Assembly: GCA_023229945.1 (NCBI GenBank)
Contig: JALNYH010000047.1
Location: 1 to 6,158, forward strand
Direction of reading: 5' to 3'
Length of the DNA: 6,158 nucleotides
Source: Arcobacteraceae bacterium
GTDB taxonomy: Bacteria > Campylobacterota > Campylobacteria > Campylobacterales > Arcobacteraceae
Part shown: in pieces, positions 5,318-6,158 of the stretch
Numbering within the stretch: the stretch's first letter is position 1
Layout of the letters: each line of letters opens with the position of its first letter
The notes under the pieces: model-generated
The model's database searches: none
What the model was told of the DNA's origin: nothing
What the model saw: only the letters and a program-made list of their open reading frames with translations
Translations under genes and position numbers: made by a program

Positions 5318-5452
5318 GCACTAATTACATGTGATTCTGCCATAGTAAAACTCCCTAAATATAGTGTTATTTAGAGAAATTTTAGCTAAAATTGTGGAAT
5401 TAGTTTTGTGCGGTTGCTACATAATATCGAATTTATCTCAGTTTCTTCGTAT
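5318..5452. other. Intergenic region with AT-rich palindromes
   Basis: No gene seen. It holds the former downstream flank of the CRISPR array. A 7-bp stem (CTAAATA at 5355-5361, TATTTAG at 5368-5374, six-base loop) is followed by a perfect 16-bp palindrome, AATTTTAGCTAAAATT, at 5378-5393. They lie 60-100 bp beyond the stop of the 111-aa gene and could form a weak bidirectional transcription end or a protein-binding site, but they lack GC-rich stems, so a terminator call is not secure. Confidence 0.4.
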
Positions 5453-5788
5453 TTATAACTCATTGTATTTACAATAATCAATAAACAGTTTTTTTTCGTC
5501 TTGTGACAGCAAGTCTCTTGGTGAACTTGTCTTGTGTGGAGAGCTTTGATGCTTTTTTGCTGTTTCCAATAGGAAGCTAACATCCATTTCTTCTCTTTCA
5601 CATACAATATCAGACACAATAACTTCTCTTGCAAGATTATAATTAAGGTTTTCTTCTTTTGCAAACTCTGTAATATTTCTTTTTGATGTTTTGGGTAGAT
5701 TTTTTACTCCACTGAAATCTTGCAGCTCTTTATTTTCTTGAGAGATATTTTTTACAATTCCAAGCTTTTGTAGTATTTTTTGAATCAT
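5453..5788 (-). CDS. 111-aa hypothetical protein
   Basis: Unrecognised. It is a hydrophilic, mainly helical protein with no signal peptide or membrane segment. Segments such as NITEFAKEENLNYNLAREVI (38-57) and the C-terminal DLLSQDEKKLFIDYC (93-107) are amphipathic, and the serine/proline-rich stretch near 81-90 (QSSPHKTSSP) may be a linker. AGGA at 5797-5800 is eight bases before the ATG, which supports this start. It lies between the CRISPR/transposon junction and an IS3-family element whose end appears to fall about 20 bp upstream of the gene, so its original promoter may have been lost. An overlapping frame at 5386-5664 lacks such a ribosome-binding site and is considered spurious. Confidence 0.6.
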   Translation of the reverse strand: MIQKILQKLGIVKNISQENKELQDFSGVKNLPKTSKRNITEFAKEENLNYNLAREVIVSDIVCEREEMDVSFLLETAKKHQSSPHKTSSPRDLLSQDEKKLFIDYCKYNEL

Positions 5789-5808
5789 TTTTTAAATCCT
5801 TATCAGTA

Positions 5809-6158
5809 TGGAGTGGTAACTTAAATTCATACACTTTTTTATAAATTCTAAGCAGCCATTTCTATTTGTAACACTTTGCCCATTTCTTCAAATTTAACAG
5901 GCGATAAGTTTCCAAGATAACTATGTGATCTGACTCTGTTGTAATGAAATTCTATATATTCAAATATTTCTCTTTTTGCTTGAGCTTTAGTATAAAAATA
6001 TGTCTGATACACTAAATCACTTTTGAGTGTTTTAAAGAAGCTCTCAGCTACTGCGTTATCCCAGCAATTTCCTTTTCTTGACATGCTTTGAGCGATACTG
6101 TATTTTTCTAATAAATCTTTATGCGCATAAGAAGCATATTGACTCCCTCTATCTGTGT
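5809..6158 (-). mobile_element. IS3-family insertion sequence, 3' end (runs off window)
   Basis: The distal part of an IS3-family transposase gene is present. The probable IS terminus is at TGGAGTGGTAACTTAAATTC (from 5809), 39 bp past the transposase stop; IS3-family ends characteristically start with TG. The other end lies outside the window, so neither the inverted-repeat match nor the short target duplication can be checked. The boundary is tentative. Confidence 0.5.
5848..6158 (-). CDS. IS3-family transposase OrfB, C-terminal part (partial)
   Basis: An open frame continues to the right edge and has no start in the window; the methionine at 6082-6084 is internal. The visible 103 residues form the end of the integrase-like DDE core: TDRGSQYASYAHKDLLEKYS contains the second catalytic aspartate, and SRKGNCWDNAVAESFFKTLK contains the catalytic glutamate. 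The family-typical EIFEYIEFHYNRVRSH and LSPVKFEE close the protein. In intact IS3 elements this product is made as an OrfAB fusion by frameshifting and acts on the IS ends. The visible portion has no stop or frameshift, so the copy may be intact beyond the edge. Confidence 0.93.
   Translation of the reverse strand, partial: TDRGSQYASYAHKDLLEKYSIAQSMSRKGNCWDNAVAESFFKTLKSDLVYQTYFYTKAQAKREIFEYIEFHYNRVRSHSYLGNLSPVKFEEMGKVLQIEMAA

Noticed and set aside
5386..5664. 92-aa minus-strand frame overlapping the 111-aa gene
   Set aside because: Lacks a Shine-Dalgarno sequence, while the overlapping 111-aa frame has AGGA at good distance and more protein-like composition.

Overview
The window is AT-rich DNA from a Gram-negative-like bacterium. 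The CRISPR repeats have the form typical of subtype I-F, the Shine-Dalgarno sequences are short AAGGA types, and the composition recalls AT-rich Campylobacterota or a low-GC gammaproteobacterium. No taxonomic marker gene is present, so the lineage is a guess.

Layout. Positions 1-159 hold three identical 28-bp I-F-type CRISPR repeats with two complete 32-bp spacers, probably the leader-distal end of an array that continues to the left. Eleven bases past the last repeat begins a mobile element of about 5.1 kb (171-5288), bounded by perfect 29-bp terminal inverted repeats. It is flanked by direct repeats of about 29-31 bp that copy the last 18-19 bases of the CRISPR repeat plus the next 11-12 bases. 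The element carries a plus-strand IS1595-family (ISXO2-like) transposase in the middle (3638-4675). Convergent with it, on the minus strand, is a 173-aa coiled-coil/winged-helix-like protein (4672-5193) that I suggest is a transposon accessory factor. The left two thirds is a tightly packed minus-strand cargo operon read from 3495 down to 211. In order it encodes a DUF6471-like small regulator, an EcoRI-family adenine methyltransferase, a PD-(D/E)XK nuclease candidate, a DUF262-HNH nuclease and a 79-aa protein of unknown function. Neighbouring genes overlap or are separated by a single base.

Right of the element is a truncated copy of the CRISPR repeat, then about 130 bp with AT-rich palindromes, a 111-aa minus-strand hypothetical gene (5453-5788), and the 3' end of an IS3-family transposase that runs off the right edge.

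Interpretation. A transposon carrying a restriction-modification-like defence cassette has landed at the end of a CRISPR array, placing innate and adaptive immunity side by side. The methyltransferase would protect the host. One or both nucleases (PD-(D/E)XK and DUF262-HNH) would attack unmodified or differently modified DNA. DUF6471 may control expression from a compact divergent promoter region shared with the transposase. The least expected details are the long flanking direct repeats, where IS1595-family elements usually make about 8 bp, and the pairing of an EcoRI-type methylase with a PD-(D/E)XK protein and a DUF262-HNH protein in one operon.
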